The notes beneath the pieces are model-generated. The model searched no databases and was not told the origin of the DNA. It saw only the letters and a list, made by a program, of their open reading frames with translations. Positions 62,871 through 64,000 of a stretch of 64,000 bases of DNA are shown here, one piece after another (position 1 is the stretch's first letter; every line of letters begins with the position of its first letter). Source of the stretch: Ramlibacter monticola (GTDB lineage: Bacteria > Pseudomonadota > Gammaproteobacteria > Burkholderiales > Burkholderiaceae_C); assembly GCF_016722785.1 (NCBI RefSeq), contig NZ_JAEQNE010000001.1, forward strand, positions 1,178,001-1,242,000, written 5' to 3'. The translations under genes were made by a program, and so were the position numbers.

Positions 62871-64000
62871 ATGTGGTTCACCCGCGTCAGCCTGAAGAAT
62901 CCCGTGTTCGCCACCATGGTGATGCTCGCCATCGTGGTGCTGGGGGCGTTCTCCTACCAGCGGCTGCACGTCGACCAGTTCCCCAACATCGACTTCCCGG
63001 TGGTGGTGGTGACGGCCGAATACCCCGGCGCCTCGCCCGAGGTGGTCGAGAGCGAGGTCAGCAAGAAGATCGAGGAGGCGGTGAACTCCATCGCCGGCAT
63101 CAACGCCCTCACCTCGCGCAGCCTCGAGGGCCAGTCCATCGTCATCATCGAGTTCCAGCTCTACGTCGACGGGCGCAAGGCCGCCGAGGACGTGCGCGAG
63201 AAGATCGCCGCCGTCCGGCCCACCTTCCGCACCGAGGTGAAGGAGCCGCGCGTGCTGCGCTTCGACCCGGCGAGCCGGCCGGTCTGGTCGCTGGCGGTGC
63301 TGCCGGATGCGAGCCGCGGCCGCCCGCTCAGCGCGGTGGAACTCACCAACTGGGCCGACCAGGTGCTCAAGAAGCGGCTGGAGAACGTGCGCGGCGTCGG
63401 CTCGGTCACGCTGGTGGGCGGGACCAAGCGCGAGATCAACATCTACCTGCAGCCGGCCGCGATGGAAGCCCTGGGCATCACGGCCGACCAGGTCGCGACG
63501 GCGGTGCGCAACGAGAACCAGGACCTGCCGGTCGGCGCCATCCGCTCGCTGGCGCAGGAACGCGTGGTGCAGGTCGACGCGCGCATGCAGCGGCCCGAGG
63601 ACTTCGGCAAGATCATCATCACCCGCCGCGCCGGAGCGCCGGTGCGCGTGGACCAGGTCGCCCGCATCAGCGACGCCGGCCAGGAACTGGAAAGCCTCGC
63701 CCTCTACAACGGCCAGCGCACGCTGGTGCTGCAGGTGCTGAAGGCGCAGGACGAGAACACCATCGCCGTGATCGACGGCCTGCAGGCCGCGCTGGCGGAG
63801 ATGAAGGCGCAACTGCCGCCGGGCGTGAAGCTGGAGCCCGTGACCGACGCCGGGCGGCCGATCCGCGTCGCCGTCAACAACGTCCGCCAGACGCTGGTCG
63901 AGGGCGCGCTGCTGACCGTGCTGATCGTGTTCCTGTTCCTGAACTCGTGGCGCTCCACGGTGATCACCGGGCTCACGCTGCCGATCGCGCTGATCGGCAC
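62871..64000 (+). CDS. RND efflux pump (HAE1/AcrB-MdtB type), cut off by window end
   Basis: The first 376 residues of an inner-membrane RND transporter; the 3' end lies outside the window. MWFTRVSLKNPVFATMVMLAIVVLG is the first helix, then the porter domain with QFPNIDFPVVVVTAEYPGASPEVVE and GIDALTSRSLEG-like segments, and the second helix region (LLTVLIVFLFLNSWRSTVI) at the end. The FPNIDFP and TSRSLEG pattern is typical of HAE1 multidrug pumps. It starts 19 nt after the adaptor stop in the TetR-controlled operon. Confidence 0.93.
   Translation, partial: MWFTRVSLKNPVFATMVMLAIVVLGAFSYQRLHVDQFPNIDFPVVVVTAEYPGASPEVVESEVSKKIEEAVNSIAGINALTSRSLEGQSIVIIEFQLYVDGRKAAEDVREKIAAVRPTFRTEVKEPRVLRFDPASRPVWSLAVLPDASRGRPLSAVELTNWADQVLKKRLENVRGVGSVTLVGGTKREINIYLQPAAMEALGITADQVATAVRNENQDLPVGAIRSLAQERVVQVDARMQRPEDFGKIIITRRAGAPVRVDQVARISDAGQELESLALYNGQRTLVLQVLKAQDENTIAVIDGLQAALAEMKAQLPPGVKLEPVTDAGRPIRVAVNNVRQTLVEGALLTVLIVFLFLNSWRSTVITGLTLPIALIG

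Overview
The window is very GC-rich, densely packed bacterial chromosome with no tRNA, rRNA, CRISPR array or phage genes visible. The gene content (DUF1631 proteins, TAXI-type binding protein, RhlE, TamA/TamB, Entner-Doudoroff genes, Cus-type copper efflux, many GTG/TTG starts and ATGA/GTGA overlaps) suggests a betaproteobacterium of the order Burkholderiales, most likely a Comamonadaceae member resembling Ramlibacter or Variovorax. That placement is inferred from gene content and base composition only.

Layout. 0.1-3.6 kb: acyl-CoA ligase, DOPA-dioxygenase-like protein, His-tailed EamA exporter and a DUF883-like membrane-anchored protein, all on the minus strand. 3.8-13.4 kb: a copper/silver homeostasis island with a DUF411 protein, a Cys-rich small protein, CusC, a CusB-CusF fusion, CusA, a separate CusF variant, a thioredoxin-like protein, a DUF2946-like protein and an outer-membrane barrel. 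13.4-18.2 kb: ABC1-family kinase, beta-CASP metallo-hydrolase and a short alpha-glucan phosphorylase on the minus strand. 18.3-23.3 kb: P1 peptidase, TAXI protein, lytic transglycosylase, FCD-type GntR regulator, OsmC protein and a GIY-YIG-like protein. 23.3-23.6 kb: a compact non-coding element with perfect 34-bp inverted ends, built of nested palindromes. 23.6-29.8 kb: two DUF1631 paralogues on either side of ettA. 30.2-33.5 kb: rhlE with a structured leader, an exported PilJ-N-domain protein and an SDR-like protein.

33.6-42.1 kb is one catabolic operon. It holds a Tat-exported sugar-binding ABC system (ATPase, binding protein, two permeases), an IlvD/Edd-family sugar-acid dehydratase, a DgoK-like kinase, a DgoA-like aldolase and an SDR dehydrogenase. 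Together they fit uptake and oxidative (De Ley-Doudoroff type) breakdown of D-galactose or a related sugar or sugar acid to pyruvate and glyceraldehyde-3-phosphate. 42.1-43.8 kb: two tandem ribbon-helix-helix proteins, a MarR regulator and a divergent thioesterase. 43.8-49.3 kb: tamA-tamB. 49.4-50.9 kb: gloA and an intact IS481-family element with a 6-bp target duplication. 50.9-55 kb: small envelope proteins, a Tat-type hydrolase, and eda/edd. 55-60.9 kb: chaC, a MobA-like nucleotidyltransferase, pdxH, a DUF3299-permease-ATPase cluster coupled to msrA (resembling Zur-controlled MacB-like clusters), and a YdcF-family protein. 60.9-64 kb: a TetR-controlled RND efflux operon whose pump gene runs off the window.

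The most unusual material is non-coding: the nested-palindrome element whose CTAG flanks carry the stop codons of both neighbours; an IS whose transposase stop codon lies in the target duplication; a repeated long hairpin family; and short hairpin repeats inside two operons, one of which has been translated into the C-terminus of an efflux adaptor.
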